Source: Candidatus Gastranaerophilales bacterium (GTDB lineage Bacteria; Cyanobacteriota; Vampirovibrionia; Gastranaerophilales; Gastranaerophilaceae). From it: a DNA stretch of 64,000 bases. This document shows, one piece after another, positions 25,742 through 34,251 of the stretch. Numbering within the stretch: the first letter of the stretch is position 1; each line of letters begins with the position of its first letter. The stretch is from contig CALVBT010000005.1 in the NCBI GenBank assembly GCA_944325885.1, positions 62,001-126,000 of the forward strand, read 5' to 3'. The notes beneath the pieces were generated by a model. That model ran no database searches. It was given only the letters and a program-made list of their open reading frames with translations, and had not been told where the DNA came from. Both the position numbers and the translations under genes were made by a program.

Positions 25742-27106
25742 ATGGATATAAAAGATAAAATAAGTTTTTATACGGCACTTTTTACGGCAAAGGGGATAAA
25801 TAAAGGGCTGCACCTGATGAAAAGCTCGGGTACATCATTGCCCGGACTTGTGGCTTTAAAAATATCAAAAAACTTTTTGTCTTTTTTATCTAAATACAAT
25901 GAAAAAGAAATAATCACCGTCACCGGAACAAACGGAAAAACTACGACGGCCGGACTTCTGGCACATATTTTAAAAACCTCTCAGCATAGTGTTTTGCACA
26001 ACGAAAAAGGAGCAAACATGCTCTCCGGCATAGCAAGCGCACTGGCTGTAAACTACAAACCGTTTTCCCGCTTTGATTATGCTGTTTTGGAATCTGATGA
26101 GGCTTATCTGACAAAGCTGTATGACTATCTGAAGGCAAACTACCTGCTTGTAACAAATTTGTTCCGTGACCAGCTGGACAGATACGGAGAACTGGATACT
26201 ACAGCAAAAAAAATTCAAGAAGCCATAGACAAAAACAAAGACCTCAAACTCTTTATAAATGCAGATGACCCGATGCTTTCACAGCTCGGCAAAAACAACA
26301 ACCGCATTTTCTATGGTTTTGACAACATAACTTATAAAAACCAACAAAATGAATCTCAAGCCCCTGCAGAGGCAGTAACCTGCGCATGCGGCTCTGCACT
26401 CCAGTACAGCCAGAGATACTATGCTCATATCGGAAGCTACTATTGCAGCAGCTGTAATATGCACAGACCTGAACCCGACTACAAGGGCTATGCTGTAATA
26501 TATGATGATTTTTCAGAAATTTATTTAAAACACAAAGATAATAACGGACAGGAAAAAGAACTGTATTTTAAAACCCCGCTGGTCGGGCTGTACAATGCTT
26601 ACAATGCACTGGCAGCAATCAGTGCCTCACTGGAGCTTAACATCCCTGCAGAAGTTATTCAACAGGGGCTGGATAGCTACAAATCAGTCTTTGGCAGAGC
26701 GGAAAAACTCTCTATCAAAGGCAAAAACATTCTTGTACAGCTTATAAAAAACCCTACAGGCGCATCAGAAGTATTGAGAACCGTAAATCCCGCAACAAGC
26801 AGCAGGCTGCTCATTGCAATAAACGACAACTATGCTGACGGCAGAGATGTTTCATGGCTGTGGGATGCAGATTTTGAACTTTTGAAAGATTATCCCAACA
26901 GTATTGTTGTGAGCGGAATTCGGGCTTATGACATGGCAGTAAGGCTAAAGTATGCCGGTTTTGACCCGCAAAAAATAGAAATAAAACAAAACCTGAAAGA
27001 AGCCGTAGAATACGCACTCAACACCACGCAACAAAATGAACAGCTTCTGATTATGCCTACCTATACGGCTCTTTTGGATATGCAGAAAATATTCAGAAAG
27101 CTTTAA
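25742..27106 (+). CDS. murT: Lipid II isoglutaminyl synthase subunit MurT
   Basis: 454 residues: a Mur-ligase-type ATPase with P-loop TGTNGKTTT (61-69), an inserted zinc ribbon with Cys214, Cys216, Cys235 and Cys238, and the C-terminal DUF1727 domain carrying DGRDVSWLWD (366-375), which holds the catalytic Asp of MurT. With its glutaminase partner GatD it amidates the second residue (D-Glu) of the peptidoglycan stem. gatD usually follows directly; here the next gene is a ribbon-helix-helix regulator, so GatD must be elsewhere or replaced. Confidence 0.9.
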   Translation: MDIKDKISFYTALFTAKGINKGLHLMKSSGTSLPGLVALKISKNFLSFLSKYNEKEIITVTGTNGKTTTAGLLAHILKTSQHSVLHNEKGANMLSGIASALAVNYKPFSRFDYAVLESDEAYLTKLYDYLKANYLLVTNLFRDQLDRYGELDTTAKKIQEAIDKNKDLKLFINADDPMLSQLGKNNNRIFYGFDNITYKNQQNESQAPAEAVTCACGSALQYSQRYYAHIGSYYCSSCNMHRPEPDYKGYAVIYDDFSEIYLKHKDNNGQEKELYFKTPLVGLYNAYNALAAISASLELNIPAEVIQQGLDSYKSVFGRAEKLSIKGKNILVQLIKNPTGASEVLRTVNPATSSRLLIAINDNYADGRDVSWLWDADFELLKDYPNSIVVSGIRAYDMAVRLKYAGFDPQKIEIKQNLKEAVEYALNTTQQNEQLLIMPTYTALLDMQKIFRKL

Positions 27107-27328
27107 ATCTATTCAAATCGCCTTATAGTAATCCTCACAAAGAATTGTTAACTTTTGTAAAGCTGAAAACCCTTGCTATTTTTAGATTTAAAAAATCAGT
27201 ATATATTTTTTAAATAATTTTTAGCAATTATTTATAGAAAAAATACTTTATATAAGAGTAAGGAGTTTAAAAACTCCAAACACAGACCACAAAAGAGATT
27301 ACAAGATTTATATTTGGAGGAATCAACT

Positions 27329-27517
27329 ATGGCAAGAGTTTTAATTTCAATGCCCGAAGAATTTTTGAACAAAATCGATGGAGTAGCAGAAACAGAAAAT
27401 CGTACAAGAAGCGAACTTATCCGTGAAGCACTCAGAACATACATTCACAAACAAAAAATCAGAGAAAACTCACTGGCAACTAAAAACGCAAATATCTTAG
27501 AAGCACTGCTTGACTAA
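27329..27517 (+). CDS. Ribbon-helix-helix (CopG-type) DNA-binding protein
   Basis: 62 residues. N-terminal strand MARVLISMPEEFLNKIDG, helix 2 TENRTRSELIREALRTYIHKQK, typical of MetJ/Arc/CopG repressors that bind operators as dimers through paired strands. The ATG at 27329 has GGAGG eight nt upstream; a longer frame would begin inside that site. It is followed by a stretch of direct repeats (27544-27656) and a terminator, with no toxin-like gene downstream, so it is a solitary regulator and not an obvious antitoxin. Confidence 0.85.
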   Translation: MARVLISMPEEFLNKIDGVAETENRTRSELIREALRTYIHKQKIRENSLATKNANILEALLD

Positions 27518-27543
27518 AAAAATTCATTAAGGCAAAGCTATTC

Positions 27544-27656
27544 GATTTGGGGAAATTGAAACAAAGGCTATACTAGACTAATAGAGATAAATACAGCAAA
27601 ACGGACTAATAGAGGAAAAACAAAACATTTAGAGGCAATACTAGATTTGGGGAAAT
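27544..27656 (+). repeat. Cluster of paired direct repeats downstream of the RHH gene
   Basis: GATTTGGGGAAAT occurs at 27544-27556 and 27644-27656, exactly 100 bp apart; GACTAATAGAG at 27576-27586 and 27604-27614; GGCTATACTAGA at 27566-27577 with GGCAATACTAGA at 27634-27645. The order is A-B-C...C-B-A in the same orientation. The stretch has no open frame and ends in a terminator, so it could be a small RNA or a regulator-binding array. Confidence 0.6.
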
Positions 27657-27660
27657 AAAA

Positions 27661-27690
27661 AAACGGCTTTTTAAAAAGGCCGTTTTCTTA
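27661..27690. terminator. Bidirectional terminator
   Basis: AAACGGC-TTTTT (27661-27672) pairs with AAAAAGGCCGTTT (27673-27685) with one bulged base, followed by TCTTA. It lies between the RHH/repeat unit and the leftward flavoprotein gene, whose last codon is at 27688. Confidence 0.7.
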
Positions 27691-29058
27691 TGTTTGATAA
27701 AGCTGATTGTTGATAACAAGAGCCGCAGACAACAACGGATCTACTGCCGTAGAAAAAGGAGGAGCATAAGTCATATCAAGATGCAAAAACTGGTCAACAG
27801 TCTGGTCTGCCTGTATTGCAGAGGCCACTGTGTTGACTCTTTTGTCCGCATCTCCACAGCCTATAGCCTGTGCGCCCAGTATTTTTTTGGAACGTTTATC
27901 CACAACAAGTTTTATGGTAATATTTTCCGCACTCGGCATATAGCCGGCTCTGTCCTTTTTTGTCATAGTAGAAGCTATAACATCAAACCCGTATTTTTTT
28001 GCCTCTGTTTCTGTCAAACCGGTCAAAGACAAAGTCAGCCCGTCATATCTGGTGACAGCAGACCCCAGAACCCCTGGAAAAGAATCATACTGACCCGACA
28101 AATTTATAGCAGCGCAGCGGCCTTCTTTATTAGCGGTTGACCCCAGCGGAATCCAGCAATAGTTTTTTGCAATAAGGTTAAATTTTTCCGTACAATCACC
28201 TGCTGCATAGATATCTTTTTCAGAAGTCTGCATACGGTTATTTACCCTTATTGCGTTGCTGACACCCAGCTGAATCCCTGCATCAGCGGCGATTTCAGTA
28301 TTTGGAGCCACTCCGACACACACAATAACAATATCAGTGTCTATAATCTTACCTTTTTCCGTGACAACTTTTTCTACCTTATTTGCTCCTTGAAAAGCAG
28401 CTACCGCATCATCCGTAATTATATGGACTTTGCCGTTACTCATACGGACTATCTCGTCTTTTATCATGTCGCTTATTTCTGCATCGAATATAGGCAGAAT
28501 ATGCGAGCCTTTTTCTATCAAATATATCTCAAACCCGTTTAAGAAAAATGCCTCGAGCATTTCAATACCTATATACCCGCCGCCCACAATAACAGCTTTT
28601 TTAGATTCTGATGCTCTCATTTTATTGCGGATATTTATCCCGTCTTGCACTTTTCTGACAGTAAAAATATTTTCCAGCTGTATATTCTTTACAGAAGGGA
28701 TAATAGGCCTTGCTCCCGTAGTAATAGCCAGTTTGTCGTATTCGATTTCTTCTGTTTGTTGAGTTTTTACATCCTGCACAAGCACCTTATGCTCCTGCGG
28801 CAAAATTTTTATACATTTTTTTTGCAAATGTATATGCGCTCCCTGCTGCTCAAACTGTTCGGGTTTTCTTACGATAAGTTTTTCGCTTGATTCTATCAAA
28901 CCCTCGACATAATAAGGCAAACCGCACGCAGAATAAGAAATCATATCCTCTTCCGTATAGAGGTCTATACTGCAATCAAATTCCTTTGTTCGCAGCAGTT
29001 TTGCCGTTATTTTGGGGCCTGCTGCTCCGCCGCCTATTATTACAACCCGTGTTTTCAT
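27688..29058 (-). CDS. FAD-dependent pyridine nucleotide-disulfide oxidoreductase (CoA-disulfide reductase / NADH oxidase type)
   Basis: 456 residues. FAD-binding GGGAAG near residues 9-14, active-site Cys45 in SYSACGLPYYVEG (single-Cys type as in CoA-disulfide reductase, NADH oxidase and peroxidase), second dinucleotide fold VIVGGGYIGIEM, FAD contact YAAGDC, and a C-terminal dimerisation domain. It may reduce CoA disulfide or persulfide, or oxygen to water, with NAD(P)H. There is no rhodanese domain. It is a single-gene unit. Confidence 0.87.
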   Translation of the reverse strand: MKTRVVIIGGGAAGPKITAKLLRTKEFDCSIDLYTEEDMISYSACGLPYYVEGLIESSEKLIVRKPEQFEQQGAHIHLQKKCIKILPQEHKVLVQDVKTQQTEEIEYDKLAITTGARPIIPSVKNIQLENIFTVRKVQDGINIRNKMRASESKKAVIVGGGYIGIEMLEAFFLNGFEIYLIEKGSHILPIFDAEISDMIKDEIVRMSNGKVHIITDDAVAAFQGANKVEKVVTEKGKIIDTDIVIVCVGVAPNTEIAADAGIQLGVSNAIRVNNRMQTSEKDIYAAGDCTEKFNLIAKNYCWIPLGSTANKEGRCAAINLSGQYDSFPGVLGSAVTRYDGLTLSLTGLTETEAKKYGFDVIASTMTKKDRAGYMPSAENITIKLVVDKRSKKILGAQAIGCGDADKRVNTVASAIQADQTVDQFLHLDMTYAPPFSTAVDPLLSAALVINNQLYQT

Positions 29059-29148
29059 AGTGACATTTTAAAAATCTGCAGCACAATTTTCTATCACCTG
29101 TAAGCATGCCCATTAGAGCAAATTTTTAACTACGTCATTTAGAGGATA

Positions 29149-29166
29149 TTACAACTTTAGTTGTAA
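29149..29166. promoter_or_regulatory. Small inverted repeat upstream of the pseudo-receiver gene
   Basis: TTACAAC (29149-29155) and GTTGTAA (29160-29166) form a perfect 7-bp inverted repeat around TTTA, about 50 bp before the ATG at 29218. It is a possible operator or leader hairpin; no binding protein can be named. Confidence 0.35.
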
Positions 29167-29217
29167 AGATTTTAAAAATTATATCGATAGTATGTTTGTA
29201 GAGAGGTCATAGAGATA

Positions 29218-29625
29218 ATGATTAACAAAACAGCGGTATTATTAATTCAAGATAATATTCAAAACATTTCTCTTTTGACAGAGAAGTGTCTTGAAGCAGG
29301 AATATCAGAAAAAAATATCTTTTCTGTAAATGATGCTGACTCCGCAGAAAGATATTTAGAAATTGCCGGCATTTCATACGTAATAATAGATGCAGACTTA
29401 TACAACTTTGTTGTTGCATCAACAATAAACAAATTCTCCGAATATTTCCCCATCAAAACTATAATAACAAATGCAAAACCTGAACAAAAAACCTTAAGAA
29501 TGATGACGGACAAATCCCTAATCTTTTTAAACAACATAGAGGAATTATCAGAATATTTATACAGCCGTTCAGGGCATACAAATTCCTATCAATACTCAGA
29601 ATTATCCAATTTTCAAAATGTATAA
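29218..29625 (+). CDS. Receiver-like protein with incomplete active site
   Basis: 135 residues with the strand/helix pattern of a CheY-like domain: TAVLLIQDNIQNISLLTEKCLEAG and SYVIIDADLYNF with Asp58 at the phospho-acceptor place. The usual acidic pair is reduced to Gln-Asp, and the conserved Lys near the end is Asn (LIFLNNIEEL), so it is probably a pseudo-receiver that is not phosphorylated normally. The tail of about 20 residues is polar. It is a single gene with its own terminator. Confidence 0.6.
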   Translation: MINKTAVLLIQDNIQNISLLTEKCLEAGISEKNIFSVNDADSAERYLEIAGISYVIIDADLYNFVVASTINKFSEYFPIKTIITNAKPEQKTLRMMTDKSLIFLNNIEELSEYLYSRSGHTNSYQYSELSNFQNV

Positions 29626-29654
29626 TTTTATTTTATCATCCCTGTTTAGACTGT

Positions 29655-29687
29655 GCTGTTGAACCCCTAATTCAACAGCTTTTTTTA
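29655..29687 (+). terminator. Terminator after the pseudo-receiver gene
   Basis: Stem GCTGTTGAA (29655-29663) / TTCAACAGC (29671-29679) followed by a run of seven T. It ends just before the stop of the convergent XRE gene. Confidence 0.82.
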
Positions 29688-29689
29688 TG

Positions 29690-30019
29690 TTATTTTTTAT
29701 ATTCCTGCAAACTCTTAACCGTTTTGTAAATAAATTCAATATCCTTTAAAGATGCTTTTTTCAAAAACTCATCAATTTTAGCTAATAAATCTTCCCTGTT
29801 ATCCATATGACCGTAATCAAACAAATCCTTAACTTCAACACCTAAAATTTCTGCCAGTTTGGCCAAATTTTTTGTCTGCGGAAAATGAGTTCCGTTCTCC
29901 ATTCTGCAGACATTTGGTGTATCCATGTCCAGTTTTTCAGCCAGCTGCTCTTGAGTCATCATTAAAGTTTTTCTTAATTCTTTAATTCTTAAGCCGAATC
30001 TCTTTTTTAAAGTATCCAT
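29690..30019 (-). CDS. XRE-family transcriptional regulator
   Basis: 109 residues. HTH_3 domain FGLRIKELRKTLMMTQEQLAEKLDMDTPNVCRMENG, then LAKLAEILGVEVKDLFDYG and a helical tail that may mediate oligomerisation. I use the ATG at 30019 because GGGGGC lies just upstream and the domain begins there; an in-frame codon further upstream has no such site. It is divergent from the SGNH/MBOAT pair, and the 166-bp gap between them contains repeated ATTAGCAA and TTGTCA/TGACA elements, so it may regulate those genes. Confidence 0.88.
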   Translation of the reverse strand: MDTLKKRFGLRIKELRKTLMMTQEQLAEKLDMDTPNVCRMENGTHFPQTKNLAKLAEILGVEVKDLFDYGHMDNREDLLAKIDEFLKKASLKDIEFIYKTVKSLQEYKK

Positions 30020-30185
30020 TTTGCCCCCTAAATAAGGATATATTTTTAGGAGCAACAAAATAATGATAAATTACATCAATTTTTATTGACAAAATTAGCA
30101 AATCATGACATGAATTAATTACTTTATTGTCAAAAGACACTAAATAATTAGCAATAACTTGTCATTTTAAATCAGGGTTAGAGTA

Positions 30186-31295
30186 GTGAATTATAAAAAT
30201 TACAATAAACTTTTGTTTACCTCATCAGCAGCAATTCTGACATTTATAGTAATACTTAACTATTTAGTAAATCCTTACAACATTTTCAAACAAAGAATAT
30301 TAAAAAATACACTCTTAAAACCGGAAGCAAAAATACAAGAAAGAGTAACAAAACCAATAGGGCTAAAAATTGACAGCCGAAATATAGATGCAATCTTTTT
30401 TGGTACATCACGTGCAGATTTGGGATTGGATAAAGAACACTATAAAAAATTAACAGGAAAAGAAGCGGAAAACATTGCTATTGGCGGTTTACATTTTCAA
30501 GAAATGCTGGACACAATTGACATCGCACTCAAAATCCATCCGGAAATCAAACATATTTATATAGGGCTTGATTATGGAACATTTTTAAAAAGCAAAGATA
30601 AAAATGATGACCACAGGGCAACTATTACAACAAATCCAAAACTCGAAGCAAGCGAAATAGGCATTGCTTTATTATGTTTAAAAACAACTGGCAACAGTAT
30701 CTGGACTATTATAAAAAACCTCAGCGGAAACAAAAAACGCATGTTTTATGCAAGCGGCAAAAAATATATTTTTGTAAACAAAAAAATAAAAAAAGAATTT
30801 GAAAAATCTTGGACAGAATATAACAACGCTTATACAAAAGCCGAACTCGATGATAAAAAAATACAAAAATTAAATAATTATTACAAAAACCTGACAAATA
30901 AAGGAATAGAAGTAACTCTATTCATCATGCCGTCACATGTAAGTGAATTTTATTTTATTTACAAAACAGGTAACAGAAAAAATTATGAAAACTGGAAAAA
31001 AAGTCTTGTTTCCATTGCACCTGTTTACGATTTTCAATATCCAAATATTTACACAACAGACAAAATCACCCCGCAGATGAAAACATTTTTTGATGCATCG
31101 CATTGCACATATCTTGTAGGGGACAAAATTATAGACGATATAGTCCTGAAAAAAACAAACACAGCCAGACTGCTTACAAAACAAAATGTCGATACAATCA
31201 ACAACTTAAACTATCAGGACATAAAAAAATGGGAAAACACAGACAAAGAAACTATTAACTGGATAAACAAAATCTTGAACGGGGAAGAGGAGTAA
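30186..31295 (+). CDS. SGNH/DltD-like membrane-anchored protein
   Basis: 369 residues with a GTG start. One N-terminal membrane anchor (about 9-28) places the rest outside the cytoplasmic membrane. The SGNH-like catalytic Ser is in DAIFFGTSRADLG (Ser75), and a C-terminal Asp-x-x-His motif is in FDASHCTYLVGD near residue 302. Such proteins pair with MBOAT acyltransferases in alginate or cell-wall-polymer O-acylation systems, completing transfer to the polymer. The stop overlaps the MBOAT start (TAATG). Confidence 0.75.
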   Translation: MNYKNYNKLLFTSSAAILTFIVILNYLVNPYNIFKQRILKNTLLKPEAKIQERVTKPIGLKIDSRNIDAIFFGTSRADLGLDKEHYKKLTGKEAENIAIGGLHFQEMLDTIDIALKIHPEIKHIYIGLDYGTFLKSKDKNDDHRATITTNPKLEASEIGIALLCLKTTGNSIWTIIKNLSGNKKRMFYASGKKYIFVNKKIKKEFEKSWTEYNNAYTKAELDDKKIQKLNNYYKNLTNKGIEVTLFIMPSHVSEFYFIYKTGNRKNYENWKKSLVSIAPVYDFQYPNIYTTDKITPQMKTFFDASHCTYLVGDKIIDDIVLKKTNTARLLTKQNVDTINNLNYQDIKKWENTDKETINWINKILNGEEE

Positions 31296-32914
31296 TGCTT
31301 TTTAATTCTTTAGAATTTTTATTTGTATTTTTACCGATAACATTCATAGTTTATTTTGGACTAAACAAAGCAAAACTAATAAAGCTTGCTGTTGGCTGGC
31401 TTGTTTGCGCCTCGTTATTTTTTTATGCTTTTTGGAATATAAAATACCTTGTTTTGATACTATGTTCAATGATATTTAACTATACAATCGGTTATACATT
31501 ATCACATCCGACATCACTAAAAATTAACAGAAAAGCAGTATTTATTTTTGGATTACTCGGCAATTTGGCACTGCTGTGCTACTTTAAATATTTTAATTTT
31601 CTAATTACAAATATAAACCTTGTACTTCATACCGGATTTGATACTCTCAAAATTGCGCTGCCATTAGGGATAAGTTTTTTTACTTTTACCCAAATCGCAT
31701 ACCTGTCAGATGCATATAAAAAAGAAGTGCAGGAGTACGACTTTTTAAACTATGCTTTATTTGTAACGTTTTTTCCGCATTTAATAGCAGGGCCAATACT
31801 GCATCACAGCGAAATGATGCCGCAATTTGCAAACTTAAGAAAAAAAATCATAAATCACAAAAACATTGCTATAGGGATGTTTTTGCTTGCAATAGGATTG
31901 TTTAAAAAAGTTTTGATTGCAGACAATCTATCGCCATTTGTGCATCTGGCTTTTGATACAATCCCGACGCTTTCTTTTTGGGAAAGCCACATAGGCGCAT
32001 TATCTTATACATTCCAATTATATTTTGACTTTTCCGGATATTGTGACATGGCACTGGGCATAGGTTATTTGTTCAATATAGTTCTTCCAATAAACTTTAA
32101 CTCACCGTACAAAGCAAACAATATTCAGGATTTTTGGCACAGATGGCATATTACACTATCAAGATTCTTAAAAAACTACATATACATCCCGCTAGGCGGA
32201 AACCGCCAAGGAGAAATTTCTACTTACAGAAATCTTTTCTTAACCTTTTTGATAGGCGGTATATGGCATGGAGCCAATTTCACCTTCATTGCATGGGGTA
32301 TCCTGCACGGAATTGCATCGGTTATACACCGCTTTTGGAAAAATTTTTATATAGTCAACCGACTCCAACCACTTGTTGAACCTGTGGATTTGACAAGTCC
32401 CTTTTTACAAACAAGTCCGGCACAGGCAACAAGCGGAATCAGACGGGGCTTTGGCCCATGCGCAGTCCCACGTTCAGGGGGACGAAGCGTCTGTTTTCAA
32501 GACAGTCCATGGGGTCACTTCCTCAGATATAAAAGAGGTAGCCTCAGACATCTTCAATTTAACAATATCATTGCTATAGTCACGACTTTTATTTTTATAA
32601 ACACAACCTGGGTATTTTTCAGAAGCCCCTCTATTCATAGAGCATTTGATATACTAAAATCCATGTGCGGATTTAACGGATTTTTGCCGATTTCTGTTAA
32701 AAAAATGCATTTTGTAAGTGAATTTGGAAATGAAAAATTAAGTATAATATTGTTTTTAAGCTGTTTTATACTGGTTTTTCTATTTAAAAACTCCATTGAG
32801 TTTACAAAAATGTTAAAACCAAACAAAATCTGCATGATTATTACCATGGCTTTACTAATAATTTCTATACTGTCATTGAATACCGTATCAGAATTTTTAT
32901 ACTTCCAATTCTAA
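31295..32914 (+). CDS. MBOAT O-acyltransferase carrying an in-frame repeat insertion
   Basis: 539 residues. The AlgI/DltB-type core is clear: LPLGISFFTFTQIAYLSDAY, FPHLIAGPILHHSEMMPQ, YSFQLYFDFSGYCDMALG-like TFQLYFDFSGYCDMALGIGY, HRWHITLSRFLKNYIYIPLGG and the active-site His in FLIGGIWHGANFTF. It moves acyl groups across the membrane for O-acetylation of a surface polymer. Residues about 352-419 (32349-32551) are not MBOAT sequence: they are encoded by a dispersed repeat and read SGIRRGFGPCAVPRSGG and SPWGHFLRYKRG. Without them the protein would be about 471 residues, normal for the family. The insertion lies in a loop after IHRFWKNFY, before the last membrane helices. Confidence 0.9.
   Translation: MLFNSLEFLFVFLPITFIVYFGLNKAKLIKLAVGWLVCASLFFYAFWNIKYLVLILCSMIFNYTIGYTLSHPTSLKINRKAVFIFGLLGNLALLCYFKYFNFLITNINLVLHTGFDTLKIALPLGISFFTFTQIAYLSDAYKKEVQEYDFLNYALFVTFFPHLIAGPILHHSEMMPQFANLRKKIINHKNIAIGMFLLAIGLFKKVLIADNLSPFVHLAFDTIPTLSFWESHIGALSYTFQLYFDFSGYCDMALGIGYLFNIVLPINFNSPYKANNIQDFWHRWHITLSRFLKNYIYIPLGGNRQGEISTYRNLFLTFLIGGIWHGANFTFIAWGILHGIASVIHRFWKNFYIVNRLQPLVEPVDLTSPFLQTSPAQATSGIRRGFGPCAVPRSGGRSVCFQDSPWGHFLRYKRGSLRHLQFNNIIAIVTTFIFINTTWVFFRSPSIHRAFDILKSMCGFNGFLPISVKKMHFVSEFGNEKLSIILFLSCFILVFLFKNSIEFTKMLKPNKICMIITMALLIISILSLNTVSEFLYFQF
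32349..32551 (+). repeat. Dispersed repeat, longer copy, inserted in frame in the MBOAT gene
   Basis: 203 bp matching 14543-14673 at both ends and holding an extra middle of about 75 bp. Its base composition is markedly richer in G and C than the gene around it. The middle holds small self-pairing segments, for example GTCTGTTTTCAAGAC. The frame stays open through the whole element and rejoins the MBOAT frame, so the host protein can still be made with about 68 extra residues. Confidence 0.8.
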
Positions 32915-32931
32915 AATTTAGATAAAAATAT

Positions 32932-34251
32932 TTATAAATTGATTTGATTACCCAGCGCAATAAGGCTCTCAACAGTCTTGTCATAGGTTGTTTTTTCATC
33001 AACAGCCTGCTGCAAAAACTGATTTATTTTGGGCATATATTTTATTGCCTGATCGGTAACAGCATCCGCACCGGACACATAAGCACCGATATTAATCAAA
33101 TCTTCATTCTTTTTGTATCCGGCAAGAAGCGTCCTGACCTTGCCTGCGGCAACGGCGTGTTCTTTGCTTGTAACTTCTTTCATTACACGGCTGACGCTTT
33201 GCAGCACGTCAACAGCCGGATAATGGTTTTTGTGAGCAAGTTCACGTGAAAGCATAATGTGTCCGTCCAGAATACTTCTCGCAGTATCTGATATAGGCTC
33301 GTTAAAATCATCACCCTCAACAAGAACTGTATAAAGCCCTGTAATTGTACCGTGTTCATTGCTGCCGGCACGCTCCAACAGCTTTGGCATAAGTGCAAAT
33401 ACAGAAGGAGTATAACCTCTTGTCGCAGGGGGTTCTCCAACAGCAAGACCGACCTCTCTTTGTGCCATAGCTATACGTGTAACACTATCGAGCATAAACA
33501 AAACATCTTTGCCCTGATCTCTAAAATACTCCGCAATGGCAGTTGCAACAAAACCGGCCTTTATCTTTACGAGTGACGGCTGTTCAGACGTAGCAACAAC
33601 TACAATAGAACGTTTCATACCCTCAGGGCCGAGCGTTGTTTCAATAAATTCTCTTACTTCTCTTCCACGTTCACCAATCAGTGCAATAACGTTCAAATCT
33701 GCACTGGTATTTTTTGCCATCATTGCAAGGGTCGTGGACTTACCTACACCGGAACCTGCAAACACACCCAATCTTTGACCTTTACCTGCCGTAATAAATC
33801 CGTCTATTGCTCTGATTCCAAGAGAAAGAGGCGTCCTGATGAGCTGCCTGTTCAACGGGTTAATAATTTCTGCCTGTGTAGAATACATTGATTGGGAATT
33901 AATTTCGCCGAGATTGTCAATAGGACGGCCAAGACCATCCAGCACACGGCCCAAAAGCTGCGGCCCGACTTTGATTTTCATGGAAGAACCGGTATTTACA
34001 ACAACAGCACCCGGCATAAGCCCTTCCATTGACCCCAGCGGCATCAGCAGTATTTTTTGCGCCTTAAAGCCTACAACCTCTGACCAGATAGGCTCGGCAT
34101 CCAGTTTGTTGTATATATAGCACAAATCGCCGATACTGGCTTTTGGCCCGTCAGCTTCTATGGTCAAACCGATAATCTGTGTAACCTTTCCGACCTCTTG
34201 CAGGGTATTTGTACTATTTATTATATTTTTATATCTCGTGAGGTTTATCAT
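32932..34251 (-). CDS. fliI: Flagellar export ATPase FliI
   Basis: 439 residues. Walker A GVFAGSGVGKSTTLAMM, IALIGERGREVREFIE, Walker B DVLFMLDSVTRIAMAQREVGLAVGEPPATRGY and the FliI/SctN-type LLERAGSNEHGTITGLYTVLVEGDD. It forms a hexamer at the base of the export gate and uncouples substrates from chaperones. Its start overlaps the end of fliH by 23 nt. The order on the minus strand is fliF-fliG-fliH-fliI. Confidence 0.95.
   Translation of the reverse strand: MINLTRYKNIINSTNTLQEVGKVTQIIGLTIEADGPKASIGDLCYIYNKLDAEPIWSEVVGFKAQKILLMPLGSMEGLMPGAVVVNTGSSMKIKVGPQLLGRVLDGLGRPIDNLGEINSQSMYSTQAEIINPLNRQLIRTPLSLGIRAIDGFITAGKGQRLGVFAGSGVGKSTTLAMMAKNTSADLNVIALIGERGREVREFIETTLGPEGMKRSIVVVATSEQPSLVKIKAGFVATAIAEYFRDQGKDVLFMLDSVTRIAMAQREVGLAVGEPPATRGYTPSVFALMPKLLERAGSNEHGTITGLYTVLVEGDDFNEPISDTARSILDGHIMLSRELAHKNHYPAVDVLQSVSRVMKEVTSKEHAVAAGKVRTLLAGYKKNEDLINIGAYVSGADAVTDQAIKYMPKINQFLQQAVDEKTTYDKTVESLIALGNQINL

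Noticed and set aside
27329-27517. RHH protein as antitoxin of a toxin-antitoxin pair
   Set aside because: No toxin-like gene lies on either side; the downstream stretch is non-coding repeats.
27544-27656. Possible CRISPR array (GGGGAAATTGAAAC resembles a repeat end)
   Set aside because: Only two unequal copies, no regular spacing, no spacers of constant length and no cas genes nearby.
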